Source: Xanthostigma xanthostigma (lineage: Eukaryota > Arthropoda > Insecta > Raphidioptera > Raphidiidae). Taken from it: a stretch of 64,000 nucleotides of DNA. The stretch lies in the NCBI GenBank assembly GCA_963575645.1, contig OY754473.1, forward strand, positions 8,680,001 to 8,744,000, in the 5' to 3' direction. Numbering within the stretch: position 1 is the first letter of the stretch; the number at the start of each line of letters is the position of its first letter. A program made the position numbers and the translations under genes. Below are positions 1-11,979 of this stretch, piece by piece. The notes under the pieces are model-generated. The model did not search any database. It was not told where the DNA came from and saw only the letters and a program-made list of their open reading frames with translations.

Positions 1-1459
1 TATTCTTGCTGAGCGCGATCACACTTTTGTAATTTAAGTGTCCGAGACGCTTGTGCCATAGTTCTGCGTTTTGTGTTTTTGCAGCAAAATAAACTTTCTA
101 CTTCGGTGTGTTCAGTTTGTAGATTCCGTTTTCTTCTGACATTGTCGCAAGCCGAATTCCGTCATCATTGCTTATGTAACTGTCCCCCGGCGTAAATATA
201 ACAGAAAATCCGTTATTTACTATTTTACTGACTGATAGTAAATTCGCGGCACTCTTTGAAGCATACAGTACGCCTTTAGCTACAACTTCGTCTATTCCTT
301 CTTTGGTCATCACGGGGATTTTTACGTTACTAATCGCCTCGACAGAGATAGCGTCCTTGTTTGCCACGGTGATATCAATGTTCTCGCAGTCCTTATGATT
401 CTGTAAGTTTCCCTTTTCATTTGTAAGATGAGTGGATGAACATGAATCTACATACCATTTTCCTTTGCTGACTTTTGAGGAAGACAGAAGCGCTACAAAC
501 GCTTTTTTCATTCTTCGAAGAGTTTGGCTTCTGTTCTGTCTTTTGCAAATTTCCTCCTGAGTTTCTTTTTGCTTTGGATCGACACACATTTGCGTAATGT
601 CCATATTTATTACAGCTATAACAACGAGGCCCTTTGTTTTTGTCCTTTACAAAGAACGCCGTCTGATTACTCATACTTTTACCAGCTTTTGTATCTTTGA
701 CGTCTTGTAACAATTTTGTTTTAATAAAATCTGCGGTAATTACAGTTCCAGAACTTTCAATGCCCATTATCATAGGCTTATACTCTTCTGGTAAACCTGC
801 CAACATTATAGTACCGAGCCATTCGTCAGGTACATTGAAATCGAGACCATTTAATTTATGCGCTGTGGTCATTATTTCATTCACGTATTCTTCAACAGAA
901 TTAAATTAACATGTATCATGTTTTAGCCCTGGGGTACTAAATTTTTTTGAGCGTCAATTTTGAGCGTCAATTTTGAGCGTCAATTTTTTCCGCGCAACAC
1001 ATAGCTGAGAGACGTATGAAATTTTGAGCGTCATTTCCGAACGTCGATTCCGAGCATCGAGTCCTCCGCGCACGAAACATATAGTGGAGAAAACATGATA
1101 CATGGTTGAAATTTTTGGTTCTAGAACAGAAATTTTTTTTCAAGCTGTGCTGTAACTAGATTACGAAGTAAGCTTACTTTTCTGGTGAGTCCTGAATCTT
1201 CGAACGCTGTTTGAAGTTTTTGCCATACATCTTTGGCTGTAGTTGCCGACTGAATGTGTGAGTAGTTCATCGGGTCCACGCATAGAATCAGTTTGGATTT
1301 TGCCTTTGCCATTTTCCGAGTATCCTCGTCTGTCCCCTCGATGCACCCCCACATGTCCTCGTGCTCGAGATAAGCTTGCATAGCAAATTTCCATGTCGGA
1401 TAATTCTCGCGTCCTTTTAATTTTTCAATCGCTGGAATTCCGTGCATAGATGATGTCAT
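1..1459 (-). pseudogene. Ty1/copia retrotransposon gag-protease-pre-integrase remnant
   Basis: Reading on the minus strand from an ATG at 1459, the sequence shows a copia-type Gag N-terminus (LKGRENYPTWKFAMQAYLE), then after an insertion a UBN2-like Gag segment, a CX2CX4HX4C zinc knuckle (CYSCNKYGHYANVC), and a protease core (WYVDSCSSTHLT, where the family usually has DSG). At 1-97 there is a GAG pre-integrase segment (LWHKRLGHLNYKSV) that continues off the left edge. Breaks: a roughly 200-bp insertion at 908-1107, a frame change near 500 between zinc knuckle and protease, and an in-frame TAG near 98. The element is therefore dead. The matching primer-binding site lies upstream at 1537-1551. 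Family assignment is firm; the exact lineage is not. Confidence 0.88.
908..1107. mobile_element. MITE-like insertion with 17-18 bp terminal inverted repeats inside copia gag
   Basis: AACATGTATCATGTTTT at 908-924 is the reverse complement (one base different) of the sequence at 1090-1107. Between them lie three near-perfect tandem copies of a 14-bp unit (TTGAGCGTCAATTT, about 948-987) and weaker copies to 1061. There is no coding capacity. The flanking copia Gag reading frame is interrupted here, with the upstream part ending in LVTAQLEKK and the downstream part resuming at SVEEYVNE. Some gag bases seem lost or duplicated at the edges, so no clean target duplication was found and superfamily is unassigned. 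Confidence 0.7.
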
Positions 1460-1536
1460 CTCAGTGCAAATTATTGATTTCTTTTTTTTAATTATTTGTA
1501 ACCAACTTTAACGAAAAATTAAATTAAATTCGGGTG

Positions 1537-1551
1537 CCTGGGCCCATAACC
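1537..1551 (-). promoter_or_regulatory. copia primer-binding site (initiator Met half-tRNA type)
   Basis: Minus strand reads GGTTATGGGCCCAGG. This matches the copia convention of priming from the anticodon-loop region of tRNA-iMet (tRNA CUGGGCCCAUAACC), not from a tRNA 3' end. It sits about 80 bp upstream of the gag ATG at 1459, as expected. Confidence 0.8.
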
Positions 1552-1564
1552 AATTAAATTTAAG

Positions 1565-2099
1565 TGTTAAAATGCACCACAAATGAAAATCACAACATTC
1601 ATATTTAGAATACCTATTTTTTTATTTAGTGAAAAACTTATCAACAACTATTTTTGTTTTTCGTTGCCTGAGAAGCTTTACATTATTATAATAATATTAA
1701 CAATAATGAGACCAAACACTTCAACAATATAGGTAACATTTTTTTATTAAGACAAAATAGTTTTTACAATACAGTCGTGGGTGTACAACCTTAAGCGGTT
1801 TTTTTTTCACAATATATTTAAATTTTATTAAGAAATGCATAAAAACTTACCTTTCCAATCACTCTTTGGCATTCACTCAAATTAAATCCAATCAATATTA
1901 TTATACAATGCTAAGTGTTCAAACCAATTACGCTGATTATTCACTGTAATAAATAATATTTACACTTCCTGAATATCAATTTGTTCGTGCACAACTGAGT
2001 TCATATAAATACAAACTCTGTACTCACTACACAATAACTGATGAGAAATGAGAAAAAGCGCGCCAAACTGAGCGTCTTTTAATTGCTAAAGTGACCGCA
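1565..2099 (-). repeat. possible 5' LTR of the copia remnant
   Basis: The LTR must lie on the high-coordinate side of the PBS. A candidate begins TGTTAA at 1565 and ends CA at 2099 on the plus strand. Only one LTR is in the window, so the ends cannot be checked by comparison; boundaries are a guess. 1460-1536 is leader. 2100-2262 holds nothing I recognise. Confidence 0.3.
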
Positions 2100-2262
2100 A
2101 GTTCTAAACTTTCTATATTCTATGGTTCTAAACTTCCAAATAATACATAATAATGTATTGCTAATTCTTCATCTATATTCTATTTCTATATCATTTATTA
2201 TATTTTGTATCCACAATATCCATATTTAAAATTTTATAAAAACAAATCACAAGTAAAGTGAC

Positions 2263-2298
2263 AATAATATTATATTATTAATTATTATTATTATTATA
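2263..2298 (-). repeat. TAA-rich 3' tail of I element 1
   Basis: Plus strand is an imperfect ATT/TTA run; on the element strand it reads TAATAATAATAA. It lies 255 bp past the ORF2 stop and marks the probable 3' end of the LINE. Confidence 0.6.
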
Positions 2299-2552
2299 AC
2301 ACGCTCAGCTGCTATGGCTATATGCGTGGAATGTTGTATTACTGTCTTATTATTGTTATTGTTCAATTAGTAGTCAGGTAAATATGTTGGTGGGCACCAC
2401 ATTTTATTGTCAGGTAAGTAGACACATCACTTTGATTTATTTATTTATATTTTTTTTATTTATTTATTTGTTTATTTATTTATTATATTTTTTTTTACAC
2501 TTAATTGCATATTTTATAATTAATTTTTATTTATTTTTTTTTCAGGTATGTC

Positions 2553-5500
2553 TCATACGAGTGGTTTTAGATTCGTTAGTTCCAGGAATTTTATTATTTT
2601 TTTTACATTGGAGTCGGAGTCGCTTAGGGCTTCACTAATTGTTAGAGGTAAGTCGACACTATTTCTTTCACTGTTATATTTGTTGCATGATAAGAGTATA
2701 TTATGTTTAACAGATATTATACAGTTGCAAGTGGGACACATCGGTGGATCTTCTTTTTTCATTAGGTATGCATGTGTTAATGCTGTGTGTCCTATGCGTA
2801 GTCTCGTTAGAATGGTCTCGTTGCGCCTGTTTGTGTTATTTGATGTTATCCATTTTTTTGTATCGGGTCTAATTTCTCTAAGTTTGTTATTGTTTAAGTT
2901 TGTCCATTCGCTTTCCCATTCTTTATCGATGTTTTTTATGCATTGTTTGAGCATATCACTGGCTGGAATTTTTACCATGTTCGTTGGGGGAGGACTTTGG
3001 GTCGCTAGTTTGGCGTCGTTATCCACTTGTTCATTGCCAGTGATGCCACAATGACTTGGGACCCAACAGAATGTTACTTTTAAAGATTCTAGTTGGCGGA
3101 TGTGATCTAGGTTGTTTTTTATTTCTGTCACTATAGGGTTTTTGATTTTACCAGATTTTTTTATAGCTTCTATTGTACTCCAGGAGTCGGAGACTATTAA
3201 ATATTTACCTTGTGTCTGATTTTTGATAAATTCCAGTGCTTTTAAAATCGCAAATGCTTCTGCAGAGTATATACTGTAAAGTTTGGGTAGTGAGAAAAGT
3301 TCCGAGTCGTTATTCACTCTGTAAGCGCATCCGACTCCAGTGGCGGTTTTGGATCCGTCTGTATAGATAAAGATATGGTCGGAATATTCGTTAAGGGTTT
3401 GTAGATATAACTGTTTGTACGTTGAGGGGTGGGTTGAGTCTTTTGGTAATTTTTGTAGGGCATCGATGATTTGGATTGGCGTTGTTATCCATGACGGAAA
3501 GGGTGAGTTTTTGTGTTTCATAACATTTTCTAGTTCTCTGTTGTTATAAGATGTCGCTAAGAAGAACGGTTTTTGACGTGATAACGTCTTATAAATTGAT
3601 GAATCACCAATCTTATAAATTGATAAAACACCGGCTGCATGTACGAAAAAGTGTAACGTTCCTAACGGTCGTAACGTTCCTAACGCGTAACGTTCCGCCT
3701 GACCCTGTGCGTGCTTTTTGCTAATTTCTCGCTCAATTTAAATCAGATCGGTTTGAAACCAGTCTTAAACGAAAGAGGAGAACATTTTACATAGATTTCG
3801 TATAACAGAATTTGCCTAAACAGTTTTTTTATACAAATTTATATAGAAAAATAGCTGTATAAAATATAAATGCAATGTTGTCTAATGCATGCCGCGACGC
3901 GGTCGGTCGTCTTTGTTTGCCGTACATGGAAATTAGAATATAACGTATGTCTTGTCTTAACATGAAAACGGCTGCATTTCTAATGTTTAATTCAATTTTT
4001 TGACATTAGTATTTTGTGAAATGCAACGCCTTCTAAGTTAAGTATTGGAATAACTAATTATTATTAGAACATAATACTTTGACAGTTGCAAACGTCACTT
4101 TTGACATTTCTTATCATTCCGACACCAAGGATAAGCGGATTGAAACCAAATTTTGGGAGGTTTAGGTTATGTATTACGGAATACGTTATCACGTAAAACT
4201 ATCGTCCGTAAACCGACTTTACAGACAACCAATTTTTTTATTCGTTTTTGTTTATTGTATAGGTGTTCGTATGGTGGTTTAAATATTTTATTTCTTATGG
4301 GATGCTCTTCTTTAGATAGTATGTTAAGCGTTTGAGTTGTCATGAATTTTTTCCTTCTATACTTTAAGGGCCATTCACCAGCTTCATTGCAGATGCTCAT
4401 AGTTGGGCTTGTATGGTATGCTCTGATTGAAAGGCGTAGTCCTGTATGGTGAATAGAATCCAACCGTTTCAGAGCTGTGTTTGTGGCTGTTCCGTAAAAT
4501 TGACAGCCAAAATCTAAGCAGGAAAGTATTGTAGATTTGTATACTGTCAATAGGGTTGTACGATCTGCACCCCAGTCTTGGTTGTTCAGTACTTTAATTA
4601 GATTTAATTTCTTTTGACATTTTGTTTTAATATGTTTTATATGGCTATCCCATTTCAATTTTTTGTCGTAGATTAAACCTAAGAATTTGTGTTCGTCTTT
4701 GAACTGCAACTGTTGGTTATTTAGTCTGAGTGTAGGATCCTGAATTGGTTTAATTGACCTATTGAAGTTGATGCATATTGTTTTGTCAGTTGAGAATTTT
4801 AGGTTATTTTTATCGGCCCATTTATGCAACCTGTTCAAACTCCGTTGTAATTTCCTTTCCGCGTACTTGATGTTATCTGTTCTTATAAATATCACGAGAT
4901 CGTCAGCATATAAGTAGTGTTGAACTGGAGGATCGAATATTTCTTTTATTGAGTTTACGGCGATGTTAAAGAGTACAGGGCTGATGACAGATCCTTGTGG
5001 AATACCATTGTCCAGATTTTCGTTTTTTGAGTACGTATTGTTGGCTTTTATCTGAAAGGTTCGGTTGCTTAAGAAGATATCAATGAATGTAGGTAGGTGT
5101 CCTCGGAATCCCCATTTGGTTAGTTGCATTAGAATGTTTTTTTTTTGTACTCGATCGTATGCTTTATATATGTCAAAGAAGATAGCTATTACTTGCTGTT
5201 TGTTTACGAAAGCATTATTTATTTCGATTGTTAGTACGCTATGGATGTCTAAAATTGATCTACCTTTCCGGAACCCATATTGGTTGTTGTTTAATAGTTT
5301 TTGGTCTTCTAGGATCCACTGAAGTCTGTTTGTGATCATTCTTTCGTAAAGTTTACTGACTGAACTTGTTAGTGATATTGGGCGGTAGCTTTCCGGTTTT
5401 AATTTATTTTTATCGGGTTTAGGTATTGGGACGACTATTGCGTGTTTCCATTGATCTGGATATGTATCGGACTTCCATAGATTGTTGAACATATTTAATA

Positions 5501-6889
5501 AAAAAGGGAGTTCTTTCGAAGGGATATGAGCCAGCATTTCTGGGTACATTTCATCAGGTCCGGCTGCTTTAGATTTTATTTTGCTCATTGCTTCTGTTAG
5601 TTCTGTCAAGGAGAATAATTCATTGTTGTATTTTTCATTATTATTTGATATAAATGAGTGATTATTTAGGTCTGTTTTTGGATGTGAGATGTTTTGGTCG
5701 CTGGCGCTGTTGACCATGTAGGTTGCGATGGAGTCGGAGATTTCTTGATTGTTTGTATATGTTCGCTGATTAATAATTATTGCTGGTATATCATAGTTTG
5801 TGTTTCTATTTTTAATTTTATTGATTTTATTCCAAATTTCTCTTGGTGGAGTAGGGGGGGTTATTGTTGCTATGTAATTTTGCCAGGATTCTCTTTTTGC
5901 ATTTTTGATTAGATATCTTGCTTTGGCTTTCGCTTTTTTAAATTCAATTTTGTCGGTATCTAGATGGGTTTTCTGGAATTTTCTTAGTGTTTTTTTTCTA
6001 TCTTTGATTGCCTGTGCGATTTTGTTGTTCCACCAAGGAACGTTATATTTGTTGTTAATTTTTTTAACGGTATGGCAGCTTTGCATGCGTTGGATAGGAC
6101 AGTATAGAAATGGTTTACCATATTGCCGCTTCATTTATGTTATTGTCGAACTTGATTAATTGTTGGTATAGGTCCCAGTCTGCTTTATTAAAGTTCGGCT
6201 TTTTGTTAGCTTGTTGAACATTTTGAACGGCGTTGAAGGATATTAAAATTGGATAGTGATCGCTATTGGAAAGATCTGGATGTACGTTCCATTTTAGTGA
6301 ATTGAGCATTGAATGAGTTGCAAAGGTTAGGTCTATGATTGAGGTGTTGCCTGACGAGGAGTTACAAGTGAGTGGGTTGTCCATCATTTAGGATCCCCAC
6401 ATTATTATTTATGTTCACGAACGACTCAAGAACCTTTCCTCTACAATTTGTGTATCTATTTCCCCAAAGATCGCTGTGGGCGTTGAAGTCACCCAGTAGT
6501 AAAAAAGGTTGTGGTAAATTGCTTGTTATTTGTTGAAAGTCCTGTAATGTTGGAATTTGGTTAGGTGGGATATAAATATTGCATATCGCAAAGGAGGTCC
6601 CAAATTTTGTTTGTACTTGTGTTGCGATGGCCTGTAGATTTGTTTGAAGTTGGATTTGTGTGTGATGTATTCCTTGTTTTATTAGAATTGATATTCCTCC
6701 CTTAGCCCTTTGGCCTGTTGTATCGTCGAATCTAAGGTTAGTATATCCTTTTAGTGGGATTGTTTGACGCGGTGTTAAATGTGTTTCTTGAAGAGCTATT
6801 ATACTTGGATTGTAATCTGAGATTAGTAATTGTAGTTCGGTATAATAATTATTGAACAGTCCGTTAATATTCCACTGCAAAATGTTCAT
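2553..6889 (-). pseudogene. I-element ORF2: endonuclease - reverse transcriptase - RNase H
   Basis: Starts MNILQWNINGLF at 6889, two bases after the ORF1 stop. Endonuclease motifs: QETHL, LLGDFNAHSDLWG, SNSDHYPI. RT motifs: YRPISLTSSVSKLYER, IFFDIYKAYD, NGIPQGSVISP and the catalytic YADD in HYLYADDLVIF. RNase H follows at 3521-2553 with IYTDGSK (D), YSAEAFAI (E), VSDSWS (D) and GNEQVDNDAK (D). Frameshifts occur near 6375 and near 6120, and a 0.67-kb repeat (3570-4239) separates RT and RNase H. Across that insertion the frame is continuous (NKQKRIK then PFFLATSYNNRELE), so it is an insertion, not a loss. Retrotransposition enzyme acting on its own RNA; not functional as it stands. Confidence 0.9.
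3570..4239. mobile_element. Non-autonomous repeat A, copy 1 (about 670 bp, subterminal inverted repeats)
   Basis: Almost the same sequence recurs at 53326-53976. The left side carries ACGTGATAACGT and the right side ACGTTATCACGT, its reverse complement, about 45 bp in from the right end. No coding capacity. Both copies sit in short T runs. Here the insertion splits ORF2 of an I element and the host frame joins in phase when the repeat is removed. Superfamily not assigned; the inverted repeats favour a DNA transposon, but a T-run target could also fit another mechanism. Confidence 0.8.
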
Positions 6890-6891
6890 TT

Positions 6892-8421
6892 TTAATATTC
6901 GTATTCTGATTCAGTGGTAGTTGTTTCTTCGAATTCGGAGTCATTGATAATTCTTTCAATTTTTGTATTTAGTCGTGTGAACGCCCCTTTTAAGTATTTA
7001 TTAGGTAGGTCGGGTTTTAATTTTATTAAGGCATCGGTAATGTCTTGTGGGTTCACTTTATATTTTATTATGATGTTTTTAATACTTTGGCTGTCTTTGG
7101 GGTTGGTCAGCAGTTCTTGTATTGTTTGGAATTTTATATTAAATTGATCTTTGCTTTGATTGAATCTTGATTTTATATTTTCAAGATCGGATTGATTTAT
7201 TTTTGGAGTTTGTGCTCTTTGTACACACGCTCGTTTATTTTTGTGGTCTTCAATTTTGTTTTTTTTCTTCTTGTTTATCACCTTTTCCGGTGTCAAGAAG
7301 ATCTGATCGTCGTCGAGCTGTTCCTTTAGGTTTTGTGATTCATTAACCTGCGTATTATGTTGGAGGGGTGCTTCGTCATTAGCCCGTGATGTGTTTGATT
7401 CGTCTGAGCTTGATGTTTTATGGGCGCGTTTTTGTTGGGATGAGTCTTGATTTTTCTTTAGGTTTGATGGATTGATATTCTGTATAGGTTCTGTACAGGT
7501 TGGTTCATCGTTTGTTCGTGGTGTGTTTGATTCATCTGGGCTGTACGTTTTACGTTCGCGTTTAGTTTGTTGGGAAAGACATTTGGCGTCTTGGACTGCT
7601 TTATCTTCGTTTGTTGTTGTTTGTATTGGTTTGATGATTCTGGGAGATTGTTTGGGTTCGGAGTGTATTATTGCCCTAGTGGTGATGAAATGAGAGGTTT
7701 CCTCTTGAGTGATATTTTCGGCAGAACATCCAACTGCATCTTCTTCGCTATCCAGTTCTTCTTGACGGTTATTCCTTGTTTGAAGTACGCATCGACCTGA
7801 AGAGTGGGCGGGTGAGTCGCAGTGTTTACATTTGTTTTCTTCTATTGTTAAGTAGATTCTATGAACTTCTCCTTCAGCTTCAATATTTACTGTGGGTGGA
7901 ATGTCATCGATGGGTTTAATAAATGTAATTTTCCTTGAGGTTTTGATATGCTTGAAGCGTGGGTCTGTTGTATATATTCTTATGTCGGTTATTGTAGATA
8001 AGATTTCGATGTTACATCCCTTTAGTGCAACTGTAATATCTTGATTAGTGATAACTGGATGAACGCCAGAGATTATGAGTTTTTTGCCTGGGGTCAAGTA
8101 GTCTTCTGGTTGGGATAGATCTATTTTGAATTAGTATAGTTTGATAGTTTTCTACAAAGTGGTCTACAGATTTTTTGTTTTTTAAGTAGATGCATATCCT
8201 GTCTTGCGACATTTTAAACGCATGGGTAATGTTTTCCGGGCTAACTATTTCTCCTACCGCTATTACGTATTCAATAGTGCTGGTAATACTATTGCGTTTT
8301 CTTTTGTCTGTTTTATTTCTTGATTTGTTGCGCTTGCGTAGGTTTTTTTATTTATGTTATTTTGTGATTTTAATTGGGATGATTGGTTTGTATTTATTTT
8401 TTGTTGATTTGTTAGATCCAT
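6892..8421 (-). pseudogene. I-element ORF1 (Gag-like, zinc knuckle)
   Basis: The long open part begins near 8097 (TPGKKLIISGVHPVIT) but homology to ORF1 of the second I element extends upstream: IEYVIAVGEIVSPENI matches DYIIAIGSIVAPKNV, and SQDRICIYLKN matches SNNRVCIYLKT. A plausible start ATG is at 8419-8421. Two single-base frameshifts, near 8100 and near 8310, break it. A Cys/His knuckle (CKHCDSPAHSSGRC) follows at about residue 130, then a charged, Ser/Asn-rich linker and a C-terminal helical segment. Role: RNA-binding nucleocapsid-like protein for retrotransposition. Confidence 0.8.
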
Positions 8422-8570
8422 TTTTATATGCTAATATTTATTTTAGAGGTAAGTTTTGAAAAGAAAAATAATAATAATTTATTTGTTTGTTTCAGATACG
8501 CCACGAGGAACGCTGCATGAACAGTCGAGCAGCCGGCGACGGACAACCGATAGCCGGCTGACAAACCTTT

Positions 8571-8984
8571 AGAATTTTTGTTGTCTGTTTATCAAATTAT
8601 TATTGTTTATCGGAAACTGTATTAAAACAAATTAATTTTAGTTATCATTAATTGTCCTTCTGATTAATAGATGGCACTGGGTGCCTCACACTCCGAGAGT
8701 GTGATCACGTAAATAAATTTATTTGCAAATGTCAATGATATGTAAAATACAAGATTCTATATTGTAGGAAACACTTACATGCTCACTTTTATTTTAAACT
8801 GTGCACTGAAAAAAGCGGTTTGAAATAAGCACACTTGTCCAAAATATAAATTAGAAATCACTTAATAATTAGGCAGAAATTGTGGACTGCAAAATATACA
8901 CATTCGCCATATTTTATTTTCGATTCGAACCTTCTATATTATTAATATTAATTACAATACTTGTTATTTATATAACATTGCTGT
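8571..8984. other. non-coding, nothing recognised
   Basis: A+T-rich, no ORF with family resemblance, no clear repeat structure. Confidence 0.5.
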
Positions 8985-9480
8985 TGCCCGCGGCTTCGCT
9001 CGCCCACACTTGATTGGACAAAATTTACTTTTTTGTAAACACATATTTATGCAAATTTTAACTTAGTTCTGCATCAGGTGTTCCACATCTTCGATTTTTA
9101 TGCCTCAACAAAAAATGCTCATCAGGCTGAATAACTTTTGCTAAGGCGTCATTTTTATATTTCTTATAGTTTAGCTGGACTATTTAATTATGGTTCTGCA
9201 TCACGTGTTCCATTTTCCAAAATAAATTATACCCTATATGTTGCCCAGGCTTAACAGCTATATAACAAAAAAAGTTTCATTCGAATCCGTCCAGTATTTC
9301 GGGAGATTAGCGTGTACAAACAGACAATTTTTTTTAATTCATCTATTACTATGTCTCTATCACCCAAATTATTTTTTTTTTTGAAATATATTTAATGTAC
9401 ACAGTACAGACACATTTTTTTTACTCTTTTATTATATGTAGGTATAGATAGCTTTTACCCGCAACTTCGTTTGCGAAATT
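8985..9480. repeat. dispersed insect repeat tail(s)
   Basis: Contains phrases typical of insect dispersed repeats: TTGCCCGCGGCTTCGCTCGC at 8990 and again in weaker form near 9450 (ACCCGCAACTTCGTTTGCG), plus ATCCGTCCAGTATT followed by a CAAACAGACAA stretch near 9290-9330. These resemble the untranslated ends of RTE-like or Helitron-type elements. Family is recognised by general pattern only. 9481-10620 has no feature I can support. Confidence 0.45.
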
Positions 9481-10622
9481 CAGGTAAGTAGTTATATTAA
9501 TTAGCCTACAGTATATCGTGTGTACATATTATTTGTAAACGTATTTAATAATTTTATGAAGACCTAAGGCCACGTTTAGCAGGTTGGTGGACGTACAGAT
9601 GACTAGAATCTTAATAGAGATGGGTTACTTTGCTAGCCACGTCGAATATAGAAGTAGGTAATTTCCGAGATTCGCCCTTTTCCCTCGATCGGCTCCTATG
9701 GTTTGCGCGGGAAGAAATGCAACTGGCACATTCTATGTTTATTCTTTTCTCCCAGGCCAGCATGAAGAAAATATTTATAAAAGTATTTCATTTATTTTAA
9801 AATCGTTCCTTAATAGTTAAATTGGACTCATTGTGTATTTTTCAACATACAGACGGATTAGGTTAAAAATTCTAAGGAGAATTGATGATTCCGGTTATTT
9901 GCTGAAATCATTGATTTATTATATCGATTAAAAAAAAATAATACCACACAATATCGATGTTAAAATACAATAATTATACCTACATATTGAATATTTGTAC
10001 AGGGTCCAAAAATAGATAAAACTGCCAAAATCAAAAAATTTGGGACACTCTGTACAGTGTACTGAAACGAGGTGGGGTCGTTTGTTTACCTTTTGGTTGA
10101 AATCCGCTCGGCTCAAAAACTTATGACGGAAAAAACAATTTTATTTATTCAAAAAAAAATGTAGGTATATTTCGCTTAATAATTATTCTCTAAATATTCA
10201 CAGAAAGCAAATTCAATGTCAAAAAAATCGGTCGGTCTACAAGTTACATGAAGGGACTATAATTACAAAAATTACATAATAACCTCGTCACAGTACATAC
10301 ATTTGTGTTTTAATTTTTTTTTTGTATCAATGTCCAGCGGCTTTGTGTAAAGTTTTCAGAAAACTTAAAGGTTCATTTTGTTCAGGTAAATCAGTTATTC
10401 ATATATAAGGTTTTCTAGCGTATTCAAGCAATTTTAAACGCCATTATATAATATGTTTACAATTTGGTTCCCGTGAAATAAATAAATTTTGTGGTTCATT
10501 TACATTAATAATAATTTGTTCCGAATACAGAACTTCTAAATTGTTTAACCGAATAAATTATCGCCAAAAGTTTCTTTTCGATTGTTGAATAGTATCGAGT
10601 CTCCTCCCACACTCGAGATTAC

Positions 10623-10697
10623 TTTGTCTGCCTGTCGATTGGCTGTTTGGCCGGCTTCGGACTTCTCTCCCGTATTATCTCCTTAGGAGGATCATCA
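10623..10697 (-). pseudogene. fragment of the MBD-family sequence (linker segment only)
   Basis: Minus-strand translation DDPPKEIIRERSPKPAKQPI aligns residue for residue with DDPTKENIREKSPKPAKKPI in the copy at 12680-13137, including the following RQTK. Homology stops abruptly on the upstream side. Just upstream (10698-10893) is an open stretch preceded by a good splice acceptor (polypyrimidine plus CAG near 10894), of unknown origin. This is one of three MBD-family pieces in the window. Confidence 0.65.
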
Positions 10698-11264
10698 GAT
10701 GTGAATACATTTCATAATCTATCCGAGCTAATTGCTTTCTATTCCGTCGATTGTTGCAATCATGGTGTCTGAAATGTTCACTGCTACTTGTGCGTGCTCC
10801 AACTTTCGTCTTGATCTGGAAACTTATGTTTGGAATCAGAGAAACCTGGAACAAAAAAACAAAAGAAAGCAGACATATTCTTCTAGTTTTATAAAATATT
10901 TTCGTTTTCAACTTTATAACTGGACTTTAATTTATATCTATATCATCAAGATGATATTTAATTTTAAAATAAAACTTCTATGACAACTTTCCGCACCACC
11001 TATGAGGTATAATGTCTAGGCGCGTTACTCCTTTTTTTTACATGGTAGAGTTCCCCGGGAGGCCTATAACCATTAGAGTTAAAAAAAATGATTTTAACTC
11101 ACATTTTGCGTGCTTCTGAGAACAACAACTGTCGAATGTCGAGGACATGCGCGTGCTGTAAACCTGTTGAAAAACAAAAATGTATTATTTTTTTGATATT
11201 ACTTTATATTATACTTCATCACTTATTTAACGCAACCGTTATCATTACTACACATTCGCAATAC

Positions 11265-11795
11265 CAATAAGGGCTTATTATTTTGTTTTACAGAAGTTTT
11301 GTAAAATAAATTTTTGAAAAAAATCGGCGCATGCGTAGAAGAAATATATACTATAAGGCTGTTTTTTATATAAATACTTTTAATAACGGTTTATTATTCT
11401 ATCTATGTTTACAAAAGTTTTGTAAATTTTTTTGGGAAAAATTGGCGCATGCGCAAAAGAAATATATGCAATGACGTTGTTTTATATAATAATAGTATAT
11501 ATATGTCATAATGGTTTATTATTCTATTTTAAAAGAAAGTTTTGTAAAAAGTATTAGGTGGAAAGGCGGCGCATGCGCAGATAAGATATGTGCTATAACA
11601 TTGTTTTTATATAATAATGGTGTATTTTTCATAATGCTTTATTATTCTAAAGTTTTGTATTTTTTGGGGGGGAAATTTCGCGCATGCGCAACAGAGATAT
11701 TTTCTATAACGTTGTTATTTGATATAATGGTGTATTTATCAAAACTTTATATTATTTTATTCTACAAGAAATTTTTGTTAAAAAAGTGTTTATAA
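11265..11795. repeat. diverged tandem repeat, ~118-bp unit, with GCGCATGCGC core
   Basis: Four units, with the palindromic core at about 11327 (GCGCATGCGT), 11445, 11569 and 11681 (spacings 118, 124, 112). Each unit also has TTTATTATTCTA, AAGTTTTGTA and, after the core, AGAAATAT(A/G)T..CTATAA. Units have drifted and carry indels. GCGCATGCGC matches the consensus bound by NRF-1/EWG-type proteins; binding here is inference. Confidence 0.75.
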
Positions 11796-11930
11796 TATAA
11801 AAACGCCGGGGTGAATTATGTAAAATTTCACGCCTTGAAATTCTCGAACTACTTGCATACTCCCACTGGTTACATATTGTTATAGCGCCTCTCTTGTTTC
11901 TTTTACAAAATAATTTAAAAAGTACATAGT

Positions 11931-11979
11931 GTACGGAACCCTTCGTGTGCGAGTCCGACTCACACTTGACCAGTTTTTA
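11931..11979. repeat. common insect dispersed-repeat signature
   Basis: TACGGAACCCTTCGTG followed by CGAGTCCGACTCACACTTGACC is a widely seen phrase in lepidopteran and other insect repeats, where it marks the end of a LINE or SINE-like repeat. Recognition is by pattern only. 11980-12679 has no gene I can support. Confidence 0.5.

Larger units (their letters stand above)
2263..8570 (-). mobile_element. I-type non-LTR retrotransposon (element 1), degenerate
   Basis: Minus-strand element with ORF1 (8421-6892), ORF2 carrying endonuclease, reverse transcriptase and RNase H (6889-2553), and a 3' untranslated region ending in a TAA-rich tail at about 2263-2298. TAA-type tails are typical of the I clade. 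The 5' limit is approximate (GC-richer leader near 8470-8570). It is broken by several frameshifts and by the repeat at 3570-4239. A related but different copy lies at 27560-33187 on the other strand. Confidence 0.85.

Noticed and set aside
2384-3054. Plus-strand ORFs rich in Phe/Leu
   Set aside because: Shadows of the minus-strand RNase H and 3' UTR of I element 1.
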